Made by a program: the position numbers and the translations under genes. A DNA stretch of 64,000 nt, from contig JANCMB010000001.1 in the NCBI GenBank assembly GCA_031317595.1, positions 3,338,468 to 3,402,467 of the forward strand, in the 5' to 3' direction. Positions 43,544 to 51,454 of the stretch are shown here, piece by piece. This stretch comes from Glutamicibacter sp. PS (lineage in GTDB: Bacteria > Actinomycetota > Actinomycetes > Actinomycetales > Micrococcaceae). The notes below the pieces were generated by a model. The model was not told the DNA's origin. It worked only from the letters and a program-made list of their open reading frames with translations, and did not search any database. Each line of letters begins with the position of its first letter. Position 1 is the first letter of the stretch.

Positions 43544-44301
43544 GCGCAACGCTGAAACGCGCCCTCGGGCTACTCGATCTCATCTCCCAAGAACCTAAGG
43601 GGCTCGATGAAATCGCCGCGCTCGCCGAGGTCCATAAGACCACCATCATGCGTCAGCTACACACCCTCGAAGAATGCCGCTTCGTGGTGCGCAACGACCG
43701 GGGGCAGTATCAACTCGGCTCAAAGCTCTTCGAGCTGTCGTCGTTGGCTTTGGATCAGCGTAATCTGGTGGCCGTCGCCCATCCTCATCTGATCGCGCTT
43801 AACCGGCTCACCGGACACACCGTGCACCTCGCGGCCTTCGAAGGGCCCGAGGTCGTGTACATCGACAAACTCGAATCGTTGCACTCGGTGCGCATGTATT
43901 CGCGTATCGGTTTGACCGCCGCGCTCCATGCGACCGGAGTGGCCAAGGTGCTACTCGCAGACCTCTCGGTGGAGCGTCGGCGCCATATCGCCGAATCCAT
44001 TGACTACCATCCCTACACCCGCAACACCATCTCCACTGCGCAGGATTTCCTGCAGCGTCTGGACCTCGTGGCCGCGCGCGGATACGACTACGACGATCGG
44101 GAGCATGAGGAATTCGTGCACTGTGTCGCCGTACCCGTCCGCGAGGCTTCGGGGCAGGTGGTAGCCGCTATTTCTTGTTCGGTTCCGGTGGTTCTGCGTA
44201 ATCAGGCGGAACTGTTGGCACTATTGCCGGACATTCAGAACTGTGCCGAGGCTATTTCCAAGGACCTCGGCTGGACCCCTACCGAAAGGAATGCTCAATG
44301 A
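43540..44301 (+). CDS. IclR-family transcriptional regulator
   Basis: 253 residues. The winged helix has LKRALGLLDLISQEPKGLDEIAALAEVHKTTIMRQLHTLEECRFV. The ligand domain includes THTVHLAAFEGPEVVYIDKLES (read GHTVHLA), SRIGLTAALHATGVAKVLLA and HEEFVHCVAVPVREASGQVVAAISCSVP, all typical of IclR proteins that sense small acids. ATG 43540 overlaps the kinase stop (ATGA) and its own stop overlaps RidA. It likely represses or activates both divergent operons through the repeat at 42392-42420, with a pathway intermediate such as 2-keto-3-deoxygluconate as a plausible ligand. Confidence 0.93.
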   Translation: MSATLKRALGLLDLISQEPKGLDEIAALAEVHKTTIMRQLHTLEECRFVVRNDRGQYQLGSKLFELSSLALDQRNLVAVAHPHLIALNRLTGHTVHLAAFEGPEVVYIDKLESLHSVRMYSRIGLTAALHATGVAKVLLADLSVERRRHIAESIDYHPYTRNTISTAQDFLQRLDLVAARGYDYDDREHEEFVHCVAVPVREASGQVVAAISCSVPVVLRNQAELLALLPDIQNCAEAISKDLGWTPTERNAQ

Positions 44302-44699
44302 GCAAGCAGATCGTTCGCACCGACAACGCCCCGGCCCCGGCCCACACCTTTAGCCAGGGGATCAAGAAGGGTCCGATCCTTCAGGTCTCCGGCCAGGGCC
44401 CCATGGACCCGGTCACCAATCAGTACATCGCCGAAGGTGACGTGCGCGAGCAGACCCGTCAGACCCTGGAGAACGTCAAGGCCATCCTGGAGGCCGGCGG
44501 CTCCTCCGTCGAGGATGTGGTGATGTTCCGTGTGTACCTGACCAAGCGCGAAGACTTCGCCGCTATGAACGAGGTCTACGGCGAGTTCATCGAAGCCAAT
44601 GTGCCCAGCGGTCAGCTACCGTGCCGCACCACCGTGTTTGTTGACCTGCCACATGAGGTCATGCTGGTGGAAATCGACGCCCAGGCAGTCGTCGCCTAA
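44298..44699 (+). CDS. ridA: RidA-family enamine/imine deaminase
   Basis: 133 residues. ISKGPILQVSGQGP-like N-terminus (GIKKGPILQVSGQGPMDP), EQTRQTLENVKAILEAGGSSVEDVVMFRVYLTKREDF and the C-terminal PCRTTVFVDLPHEVMLVEIDAQAV are typical, with the substrate-binding arginine in CRTTV. RidA hydrolyses reactive 2-aminoacrylate-like enamines made by PLP dehydratases. Its placement with the PLP deaminase of the divergent operon fits removal of the enamine/imine intermediate. ATGA overlap with the IclR gene; a terminator follows 45 bases after the stop. Confidence 0.93.
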   Translation: MSKQIVRTDNAPAPAHTFSQGIKKGPILQVSGQGPMDPVTNQYIAEGDVREQTRQTLENVKAILEAGGSSVEDVVMFRVYLTKREDFAAMNEVYGEFIEANVPSGQLPCRTTVFVDLPHEVMLVEIDAQAVVA

Positions 44700-44744
44700 G
44701 CACCTCACCAACACCTGACATGGCCGGGCAGCCGGTCATGGGTG

Positions 44745-44795
44745 ATCAGTCGGGATGGATACTGACATCTGTCCCGGCTGATTGTTTGCTTTAGC
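44745..44795 (+). terminator. Terminator of the kinase-iclR-ridA operon
   Basis: ATCAGTCGGGA (44745-44755) pairs with TCCCGGCTGAT (44772-44782) over 11 bp with one G-U pair and is followed by TGTTTGCTTT. The gene at 44817 on the minus strand ends nearby. Confidence 0.65.
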
Positions 44796-44816
44796 CCGGT
44801 CGCCCAGTGCCCCGGC

Positions 44817-45905
44817 CTAGTTAGCGATGAGCGTGTGCCATGGGCGCTGACCGGCCTCGGCGGGCGTGCCGTCAAGTACCTTGGCGCTGCGTGAGCTTGG
44901 GTCGAGGATGACCGTGGCTAGGCTCGCCCAACGCTGCCCCATGGAGAGGTTCATATCCGGTACGCAGGTCACCGGTGGCTCACCCGAGCCGGTCACCAGT
45001 TGCTCGAAGAGTTCATCGACGGAGTCTGGCGCCCCATTGGCTAGGCGCGCGGCGAGGAAGTCGAAACGCTGACCGGAATCGGGCTGATAGAGCCAGCTCT
45101 TCTCCTCGGCCTTAGGCGTTTCGGTGAGGAAGTGGTTGGTGCGCAGGTGCGTGCCTGGCTGCAGCGGTGGCACCTCGAATACGCCGCGCGGGGTGATTTC
45201 GAGGAGTGCCGAACCCTGTCGGTCCAGTAGTGCGAAGGAGCCGGAGGAAGCGATCGGCGCGCTACGCACCACATCGATGGCCTCGGCCACCGACCCGGCA
45301 TTCTGCAGCACGTAGGCGGACAACACATGCATGGGGATTCCACCGACCGCGTCTTCGCGGTGCCCCAGAATGTTGAAGTGCAGTCCCAGGCCGGCGCTGT
45401 TGATGCCGATCTTGCCCAGAATGCCATGTTCGGTAATACCCACCATGTGGTGACGGCCGCCGATGACCTGTTGCGTGTGCCAGTGTTCGGCCAATTCGAC
45501 GTGCCAGTCCCAGGTCTGGACCCCGAAGGTCCCCGGCGGGGTCTCGCGCACGATCGTGGAACATTCTCCCGGTGCGATGTTGGCACTACGGGCCAGGATT
45601 TCGGTGCGTGCGTTGAGGGCGGCCACCTGCCACGGGGACAAATTTGCCTCGGTGGCAGTGCCAGTAATCTCTTCGGCGAGCTCGGGGGCGAAATTCGAAA
45701 TGTCCTCTAACGCGCGTTCGGCGTCGGAGCGCACCTGCTGCTGGGTTAGACCACCGAGGTCGAAGAATTTCGTGTAGATCGCCAGCGCGCCATGTAGCTG
45801 GTCGCCAAGCTGTGCCGCACGCTGTTGGCCGCGTGCGGTGGGGTTGCCGGCATCGATGCGTACATGTGGGCGCAGGGTGGGGCGTGGAGCGGGGAAATCG
45901 GTCAT
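44817..45905 (-). CDS. C45-family acyltransferase/hydrolase (isopenicillin N acyltransferase fold)
   Basis: 362 residues. NARTEILARSANIAPGECSTIV is the usual region around the autocatalytic cysteine of C45 Ntn-hydrolases (C115 in GECSTI), and QTWDWHVELAEH, GILGKIGINSAGLGLHFNIL and LRTNHFLTE are further family marks. The precursor cleaves itself before the Cys to form two chains. Family members hydrolyse or exchange acyl groups on amides. It follows the amidohydrolase by nine bases, so the two form one operon. No signal peptide. Confidence 0.85.
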   Translation of the reverse strand: MTDFPAPRPTLRPHVRIDAGNPTARGQQRAAQLGDQLHGALAIYTKFFDLGGLTQQQVRSDAERALEDISNFAPELAEEITGTATEANLSPWQVAALNARTEILARSANIAPGECSTIVRETPPGTFGVQTWDWHVELAEHWHTQQVIGGRHHMVGITEHGILGKIGINSAGLGLHFNILGHREDAVGGIPMHVLSAYVLQNAGSVAEAIDVVRSAPIASSGSFALLDRQGSALLEITPRGVFEVPPLQPGTHLRTNHFLTETPKAEEKSWLYQPDSGQRFDFLAARLANGAPDSVDELFEQLVTGSGEPPVTCVPDMNLSMGQRWASLATVILDPSSRSAKVLDGTPAEAGQRPWHTLIAN

Positions 45906-45914
45906 GGGTATTCC

Positions 45915-47537
45915 TTAGCGCAGTGCGTCGGCGGTGACGCGGTCGTGTTCGATGAGGTGACCGTCGACGACGGTGGCCACTACGGGATTGCTGGCCTGAG
46001 CACTCGGGTCGAGGCGCATCGGGTCGGCGGCAAAAATACTCAGGTCGGCGCGGGCGCCGACGGCGATCCTGCCTCCGGCCGGCGCACCGGCGGCGAGGGC
46101 AGGAATCCGCGTCATCGCCGTGTAGGACTCATCCGAGGTGAGCGCTTGTTCGACGTGGAGGGTGGCGGCCTGCGGGTCTTCGACCGGGCGGCGCAGCTGT
46201 GCGTCGGCCAACGCGATACGCGGATCGGCCACCCCGATGGGCCAGTCGGAGCCCAGGGCCAGTGGCGCCTTGGCGCGTAGCAGGTCGCGGGTGCGCCAAC
46301 CGTGGGATGCACGGTCACGACCTAGGCGAATGGACCAGTTGTCGCTGCCATCCGCGCTGGTTAGGCGCGTCCCGTGAACCGGTTGCACGCTAGCGATGAC
46401 TCCCAACTCGGCGAAGCGAGGCAGCAGCTCATCGCCGATGGATTCCAGATGCTCAATGCGGTGGGCACCGCCGCGAGCCGGTCCGGCCGCTGCTATCGCA
46501 TCGAGCGCATAGGCCACCGCGGCGTCTCCGATGGCGTGCGTGGCCGTGGGGATGCCACGGGAGGTGAAGAATTCGATTGCTTCACGGTAGGCCTGCGGAT
46601 TGCGCCAGAGACTGTCGGTGTTTTCCCCATAGCAGTCCGGGTGCGCGAACCACGCCGAACCATTATCGGCGGTGCCATCGAGCATGAATTTCACCCCGGC
46701 CACCTGCCACCGATGGCCACCAAGCTCTTGCTGCGCTACGGCCCGAGCCCAGACTTCTGGCCCGGAATCGGCGGGAATCAGTGGAGAGCAACGAACCTTC
46801 AGGGGCAGCAGATTGCGCTCATCCAGATAACTGAAGACCGCATGGGACGGGTCAGCGAAATCCAGTGCGTGTATCCCGGTAAGGCCGGCACGGGCCATGT
46901 GGCGCAGTTCCTGCAAAACAAAGTCGGCGGCCTGTTCGGTGGGTAGCGTCGGGTAGTGCTCCATCACCAGATCCATGGCCTGCAGCTCCACTATGTAGCC
47001 GTTGGGAGTGCCCTGCTCGTCAGTGTGAATCCGTGAGGCGTCGGCGAAGCGTTCGCGGCCTGTGATGCCCAACTGTTCGATGACGGCGGGGCTTACCACC
47101 AGGGCATGCGCATCGGAGGTCATGTAACTGATCTTGGCCCCGGGGAAGTGCTCGTCGAATACCCGGCCGTCCACGTGCCCGCTAAAAAGATTGACGTCTA
47201 GGTTGAACCCGGTAATCCACTGATCGGCACCCAGTGCCGCGAGGCGCTCGCCGGTGGCGGTCATCAGGGCTTCGAGTGTGTGGATTTCGGCGAGGTCGAG
47301 GGAGGTCCCGCGCTCGATGGAACCCCAGACGGGGTGCGTGTGAATATCCACGAGCCCGGGCAGAATGACGCCATCGAGCTCGATGATTCGAGTGTCTCTG
47401 GTCGAATACCGCTGCACAAGCTCTGGTCCGCCGAGGGCCAAGATGTGCTCGGCGGAAATGGCCAGTGTGGTGGCCGTGCTCACTGGTTCTCCAGGGTTGT
47501 GGATGCCCCGAGCGGAAATGATCAGGTCTGCGCCCAT
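45915..47537 (-). CDS. Amidohydrolase of the YtcJ/N-substituted formamide deformylase type
   Basis: 540 residues. Metal-site motifs of the amidohydrolase barrel are present: LPGLVDIHTHPVWGS, VKFMLDGTADNGSAW with the likely carboxylated lysine, IPTATHAIGDAAV, HRIEHLE and LALGSDWPIG. NPVVATVVDGHLI closes the small beta-sandwich domain. The length and motif order fit YtcJ-like proteins that cleave N-acyl or N-formyl groups. It is first in the operon with the C45 hydrolase and divergent from the TetR gene, with a palindromic site in between. Confidence 0.9.
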   Translation of the reverse strand: MGADLIISARGIHNPGEPVSTATTLAISAEHILALGGPELVQRYSTRDTRIIELDGVILPGLVDIHTHPVWGSIERGTSLDLAEIHTLEALMTATGERLAALGADQWITGFNLDVNLFSGHVDGRVFDEHFPGAKISYMTSDAHALVVSPAVIEQLGITGRERFADASRIHTDEQGTPNGYIVELQAMDLVMEHYPTLPTEQAADFVLQELRHMARAGLTGIHALDFADPSHAVFSYLDERNLLPLKVRCSPLIPADSGPEVWARAVAQQELGGHRWQVAGVKFMLDGTADNGSAWFAHPDCYGENTDSLWRNPQAYREAIEFFTSRGIPTATHAIGDAAVAYALDAIAAAGPARGGAHRIEHLESIGDELLPRFAELGVIASVQPVHGTRLTSADGSDNWSIRLGRDRASHGWRTRDLLRAKAPLALGSDWPIGVADPRIALADAQLRRPVEDPQAATLHVEQALTSDESYTAMTRIPALAAGAPAGGRIAVGARADLSIFAADPMRLDPSAQASNPVVATVVDGHLIEHDRVTADALR

Positions 47538-47558
47538 CGGATCTAACTACCTCTCTCA

Positions 47559-47580
47559 CTATTGGTCATGACACCAATAG
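47559..47580. promoter_or_regulatory. Operator-like inverted repeat between amidohydrolase and tetR
   Basis: CTATTGGT (47559-47566) and ACCAATAG (47573-47580) form perfect eight-base arms around a six-base spacer. This is a typical TetR autoregulatory site in a 75-base divergent intergenic region. The inner part (47562-47577) matches the palindrome at 34558-34573 in both arm sequence and spacing. Confidence 0.7.
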
Positions 47581-47612
47581 ACTGTAGAGTTCAAATCTAT
47601 TAGGGTGAGCGC

Positions 47613-48257
47613 ATGACGTCAAGCGCGCCCAAACCACGAACCCGGAAGAACCCGGAGGACCGCAGAGCAGAAATCCTCGATACCGCGGCGGCCTTAGCGC
47701 TGCGGCTGGGTTTGGAAAAGGTGACCATGCGCCTCGTGGCTGAAAAATTAGACGTGCGCCCCGGTCTTATTAGCCACTACTTCAAGAGTGTCGACGAGCT
47801 AACGTGTGCGGCTTTCGAGTTGGCCGCGGTGCGCGAGCGCGAGGCGATTTTTTCGGTGGGCATGGCCGAGGGTGATGAACTGGGAAATATCGCTCAATTC
47901 TTGGCCAATGTGGCCGCCCCGGATTTCGAAAACTTAGGCAAACTGTGGCTCAATGTCCGGCACTTATCGCGCTATCGCGAATCCTTGCGCACCGTAGTTA
48001 ATGCGCAGGAGGAATTGACACTTGTCGGGCTCACAGAACTCATTGCACGCGCCGAGCGGGCCGGGCAGGTGACCCCGCAAAACCCACGGTTGGCCGCCAG
48101 CGGCATCCTCGTGGCGATCGACGGGGCGGGTAGCTATGTCAATACCGCCGAACCGGAAGCGTTGGCCGAGCTCACGCCACTGATTCGGGTTGCCGCCGAG
48201 TATCTCTTAGGGCTCGCCCCGGGGACGTTGCCGCAACGCTCAACCGGAGGTGGCTAG
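47613..48257 (+). CDS. TetR-family transcriptional regulator
   Basis: 214 residues. RRAEILDTAAALALRLGLEKVTMRLVAEKLDVRPGLISHYFKSVDEL is the helix-turn-helix domain, ending in the SHYFKS form often seen in BetI-like regulators; the C-terminal domain carries the ligand pocket. It probably represses itself and the divergent amidohydrolase-C45 operon through the site at 47559-47580. Its stop overlaps that of the convergent secreted-protein gene by four bases. Confidence 0.92.
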   Translation: MTSSAPKPRTRKNPEDRRAEILDTAAALALRLGLEKVTMRLVAEKLDVRPGLISHYFKSVDELTCAAFELAAVREREAIFSVGMAEGDELGNIAQFLANVAAPDFENLGKLWLNVRHLSRYRESLRTVVNAQEELTLVGLTELIARAERAGQVTPQNPRLAASGILVAIDGAGSYVNTAEPEALAELTPLIRVAAEYLLGLAPGTLPQRSTGGG

Positions 48258-48835
48258 CCGACCCAACTCCAACTATTTGCTAAGTAGCGGGGCCAAAAGC
48301 GTTCCTCGGACACCATATATGCGGCTAACGAGCTCTTTCCATTAAAGTCCTGGTGACCGGCGACGTTGAGTTCGTAGGCCGGGGCGGGGTGTTGGGCGCG
48401 GATCGAACCGTAATCGACCTTGAGGGGTCCAGCGAAATATGAGTAGCGGCCGAAGTCGCTCTTTTCGCGGACGGTCGAGCGTTTCGTGCCATTGGAGTTC
48501 AACGAACTGATCCAGATTGCCGCTCCGCGCTCTTTGGTAATGCCGTAGTTTCTCCCGAAGGCGACGTTCACGGCGCAGTACTTCTTGACCTCGGAGTTCT
48601 TCAGGACCCAGATGTAGGCTTTCTTCAATTGCCCGCTGCTATCGCGCAAGCGCACTCCTCGTTTGGGAACGTATCCTGACCCGCAAATTTCCTTGGCCTT
48701 TTGGCGGGTAAAATCGCGCCCCGGGTTCGAGGCGGCAGCCTCTGGTGACTGAGCCGTGTTCACGGCGAGTGCTCCGGTTAGTGCAAGCGCGCAGATGCTA
48801 CCGCGAGCTAGCCATTTTTTAAGGTGGATATTCAT
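48254..48835 (-). CDS. Secreted protein of unknown function
   Basis: 193 residues. MNIHLKKWLARGSICALALTGALAVNTAQSPEAAAS is a clear signal peptide. The mature part is basic, with two cysteines (EICGSGY and KKYCAVNV) spaced as if for a disulfide, and a core VNVAFGRNYGITKERGAAIWISSLNSNGTKR...YSYFAGPLKVDYG that looks like a small beta-sandwich. It ends with aromatic residues (NSWSWVG). I do not recognise a named family. ATG 48835 follows GGAGG; an upstream in-frame start lacks this site. Confidence 0.75.
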   Translation of the reverse strand: MNIHLKKWLARGSICALALTGALAVNTAQSPEAAASNPGRDFTRQKAKEICGSGYVPKRGVRLRDSSGQLKKAYIWVLKNSEVKKYCAVNVAFGRNYGITKERGAAIWISSLNSNGTKRSTVREKSDFGRYSYFAGPLKVDYGSIRAQHPAPAYELNVAGHQDFNGKSSLAAYMVSEERFWPRYLANSWSWVG

Positions 48836-49169
48836 GAGGGCCTCCGGTGGTGCTGTGCGTGGTCTCGCCAATCTAGTGGCGAGCGTTTTATTTGGCTACG
48901 GGGAGAACTCCCCTTCGGCTCCTATTTAGCGGAGCCGTTGAATTTGGCTGCCGAAACCCGCCTTGTTATCACTGGTTGATAATTTACGGTTACAAATAAG
49001 CCGTACTCGATTAACGCCTAGGTGAACGCGACTATAGTGGCACGAAATATATCTACGACTTCTTAAAAACTATTGTGACTGATGGCACTAAATCGGTAAT
49101 GTCAGCCTCGTTAGCGAGATAGCGCGGTGATGGTGGGCCCACGCGGTGACGGTGCGGGGAGGTGGAAAC
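48836..49169. other. Divergent intergenic region with short hairpins
   Basis: No gene found. GGGGA/TCCCC (48900-48913) and CGGCTCC/GGAGCCG (48916-48937) are small hairpins near the secreted-protein start. The AT-rich part 49000-49100 contains TTGTGA (49073-49078) and GGTAAT (49095-49100), a weak candidate promoter for the small ORF at 49170. Confidence 0.35.
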
Positions 49170-49223
49170 GTGGATGCTCTGCTTGAATTGATTTTAGGAT
49201 TGCTCGGAGGTTTGGGAGGCTAA
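49170..49223 (+). CDS. Candidate 17-aa hydrophobic peptide
   Basis: GTG 49170 is preceded by GGGGAGGTGG with good spacing and the frame ends with TAA at 49221-49223. The peptide MDALLELILGLLGGLGG is a short Leu/Gly-rich amphipathic or membrane-active-looking segment. A 13-bp terminator hairpin begins 30 bases after the stop. Ribosome site, ORF and terminator together suggest a real small transcript, but the ORF is short enough to arise by chance. Confidence 0.35.
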   Translation: MDALLELILGLLGGLGG

Positions 49224-49252
49224 GCTACTGAGCCAACCCCTTGGGTGAAGTT

Positions 49253-49283
49253 GTGGCGTCCCGACCGCGTGTCGGGGCGCCAC
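49253..49283 (+). terminator. Hairpin after the 17-aa ORF
   Basis: GTGGCGTCCCGAC (49253-49265) pairs fully with GTCGGGGCGCCAC (49271-49283), with one G-U pair and a five-base loop. No T-run. It isolates the acyltransferase gene from the short transcript upstream. Confidence 0.55.
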
Positions 49284-49383
49284 GCTCGTACAGAGCGGCG
49301 CATGCGCATTCTCGCAGTACATTCCAAGCCGCACGTCGAAGGCTGTTTCCCTTCCGTTCACACGTATCTGTTCTGCTAGAAAG

Positions 49384-51453
49384 ATGCAGGGACAACAGAC
49401 TGGGATACGGCGCGGATTCCGACCCGAAATACAGGCATTACGCGCACTGGCCGTATTGCTCGTGGTGATCTACCACCTCGAACCACGAATCGTCCCCGGT
49501 GGTTACATCGGGGTCGATATCTTCCTTGTCATCTCCGGCTTTCTCATCACCTCTCATTTGCTCAAAGAAGCCGAGAGCACCGGCCGGATTAATCTGCTTT
49601 CTTTCTACGCGGGGCGCGTGCGAAGGATCCTGCCAGCGGCCCTATTGGTCATCCTTGTCGTGGTGCTGTTGACCTTGCTGATCACCCCATCCACCCAATG
49701 GCATTCGGTCGGCGTCCAGGCGGTGGCTAGTGCCCTCTCGGTGCAAAACTGGGTGCTCGCCGCATCGTCGGTGGACTACTTGTCAGCCGATGAAGCGCCT
49801 AGTGCGCTACAACATTTCTGGTCATTGGGAGTTGAAGAGCAGTTCTACTTTGTCTGGCCGCTGATAGTGCTAGCCGTATGCTGGCTACTTCCGGCACGGG
49901 CCCGCACTGCCGGGCTCTGGACCGGGTTCTCCCTAGTTTTCGTTCTGTCGCTGGGCTTCTCCGCGTACTTAGGATTCACCGCAGATGCCAGCGGCTATTT
50001 CGTGACCACCACTCGGGCCTGGGAGCTGGCCGCAGGTGGGCTCCTGGCGTTACTGGCTGCCCGAAGCACGAGCGCCACCCGAGGGTTGCTTTACGGGCTA
50101 CCGCAATGGAGTCGCAACCTCTTGGTACTGTTCGCGTTGGCGGCCATCGCCGGCGCCGCGTTCAGCTATGACGGGCACACCGCCTTCCCCGGCCTGGCCG
50201 CCCTGGTGCCGGTGCTAGCCACCATGCTGATCATTGCCGCCGAACGCACCGAGGGTGTTTTCTCCCTGCGCCGGGTGATTGACAGCGCTCCGGTCCAATG
50301 GGTCGGCGCGGTGTCCTATTCGCTCTATTTATGGCACTGGCCGCTGATCGTCTTTGCCGCGCAACTGACCGGAGAAGACCCCGGCCCACTTGAATCCATT
50401 GGCCTCTTGGCGCTTTCCCTGATGCTGGCACAACTCAGCTATCGGCTGGTGGAGAACCCTGTGCGCCGCTGGTCGGGGCTCTCGCGTGGCGCGGGACGCA
50501 CCGTACTGGCAGGCGTTGCGGCGGTAGCCGTCGTCGCCGGTGTGGGGTTCGCGCCGCAGTACGCGCAACAGCGGCTGGTGGCCGAGCAACGCCAGCAGGT
50601 GCGCCAACTTGAACAGGCACCGCCCCAGGGATTCGGGGCACCCTCCCTCCAGACCGGTGCTCCGGCGTTTCTCGAGGGCAATACGCAGATCGTTCCGGCG
50701 CTGTCCGAGGCGGCCGAGGATTTGCCGCAAATCGGGGATTGCGTGCAAAAGCCGCAGGCCACGGAAACCAAGGAGTGCGAATTCGGCAACCCGAAGGCGA
50801 AGACCACGATCGCGTTGGTGGGGGACTCGCACGCCACGCACTGGTACCAGGCGGTGCTTGACCTTGTGCAACGCAACGACTGGAAGCTGGTGACCTACCT
50901 CAAGAACTCCTGCCCCTTCACCGCCGCCACTCGAGAGGCGGAGCAAACCGGTTCGATTTCTTGCCGTGCGGCGAATCAGGCCAGTTTGGAACGGATTCTT
51001 GGGCGTTCCGATATTGACGTGGTGATCACGGCCTACTGGGCAGCGGCGAGCTACACCAGTGACCCGGCCGCGGGTTTTGCCGAGTATTGGGGCGAGCTGG
51101 AGGATGCGGGTATCGACGTGATCCCGCTAGTGGATACGCCGCGTCCCGAAGGCAAGCAATTCGCGCGCGATTGCCTAGCCGGACACTTGCAGCATCCGCA
51201 AGAATGCGCCACGGAACGGAAGCACGCCCTAGAGCCGGCGGATGCCACGAAGCGGGCCGCCGAGCTAGAGCCCCGGGTGCAGGTGCAGGATTTCACCGAC
51301 GAGTTTTGTACCGAAAACACATGTCCCGCCGTGGTCGGCAACGTTCTGGTCTACCGCGACAAGCACCATATTTCCGACACCTATATGCGCACGTTGGCCC
51401 CGGAGTTCGCGAAGCGTCTCGAGCCGGTGATCTCCGGGGACCTACGTCGGTAG
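49384..51453 (+). CDS. OatA-like membrane O-acyltransferase with SGNH domain
   Basis: 689 residues. The first about 390 form an acyltransferase-3 domain with ten membrane spans: FRPEIQALRALAVLLVVIYHLEP with the conserved histidine, GGYIGVDIFLVISGFLI, and FWSLGVEEQFYFVWPL. The remainder is an extracytoplasmic SGNH esterase-like domain: LVGDSHATHWYQAV with the nucleophile serine and RDKHHISDTYM with the Asp-His pair. Such proteins pass acetyl groups across the membrane to peptidoglycan or surface polysaccharide. A target could be the polymer made by the 2.5-9.3 kb cluster, but that is a guess. TAGAAA lies directly before ATG 49384. Confidence 0.93.
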   Translation: MQGQQTGIRRGFRPEIQALRALAVLLVVIYHLEPRIVPGGYIGVDIFLVISGFLITSHLLKEAESTGRINLLSFYAGRVRRILPAALLVILVVVLLTLLITPSTQWHSVGVQAVASALSVQNWVLAASSVDYLSADEAPSALQHFWSLGVEEQFYFVWPLIVLAVCWLLPARARTAGLWTGFSLVFVLSLGFSAYLGFTADASGYFVTTTRAWELAAGGLLALLAARSTSATRGLLYGLPQWSRNLLVLFALAAIAGAAFSYDGHTAFPGLAALVPVLATMLIIAAERTEGVFSLRRVIDSAPVQWVGAVSYSLYLWHWPLIVFAAQLTGEDPGPLESIGLLALSLMLAQLSYRLVENPVRRWSGLSRGAGRTVLAGVAAVAVVAGVGFAPQYAQQRLVAEQRQQVRQLEQAPPQGFGAPSLQTGAPAFLEGNTQIVPALSEAAEDLPQIGDCVQKPQATETKECEFGNPKAKTTIALVGDSHATHWYQAVLDLVQRNDWKLVTYLKNSCPFTAATREAEQTGSISCRAANQASLERILGRSDIDVVITAYWAAASYTSDPAAGFAEYWGELEDAGIDVIPLVDTPRPEGKQFARDCLAGHLQHPQECATERKHALEPADATKRAAELEPRVQVQDFTDEFCTENTCPAVVGNVLVYRDKHHISDTYMRTLAPEFAKRLEPVISGDLRR

Positions 51454-51454
51454 C

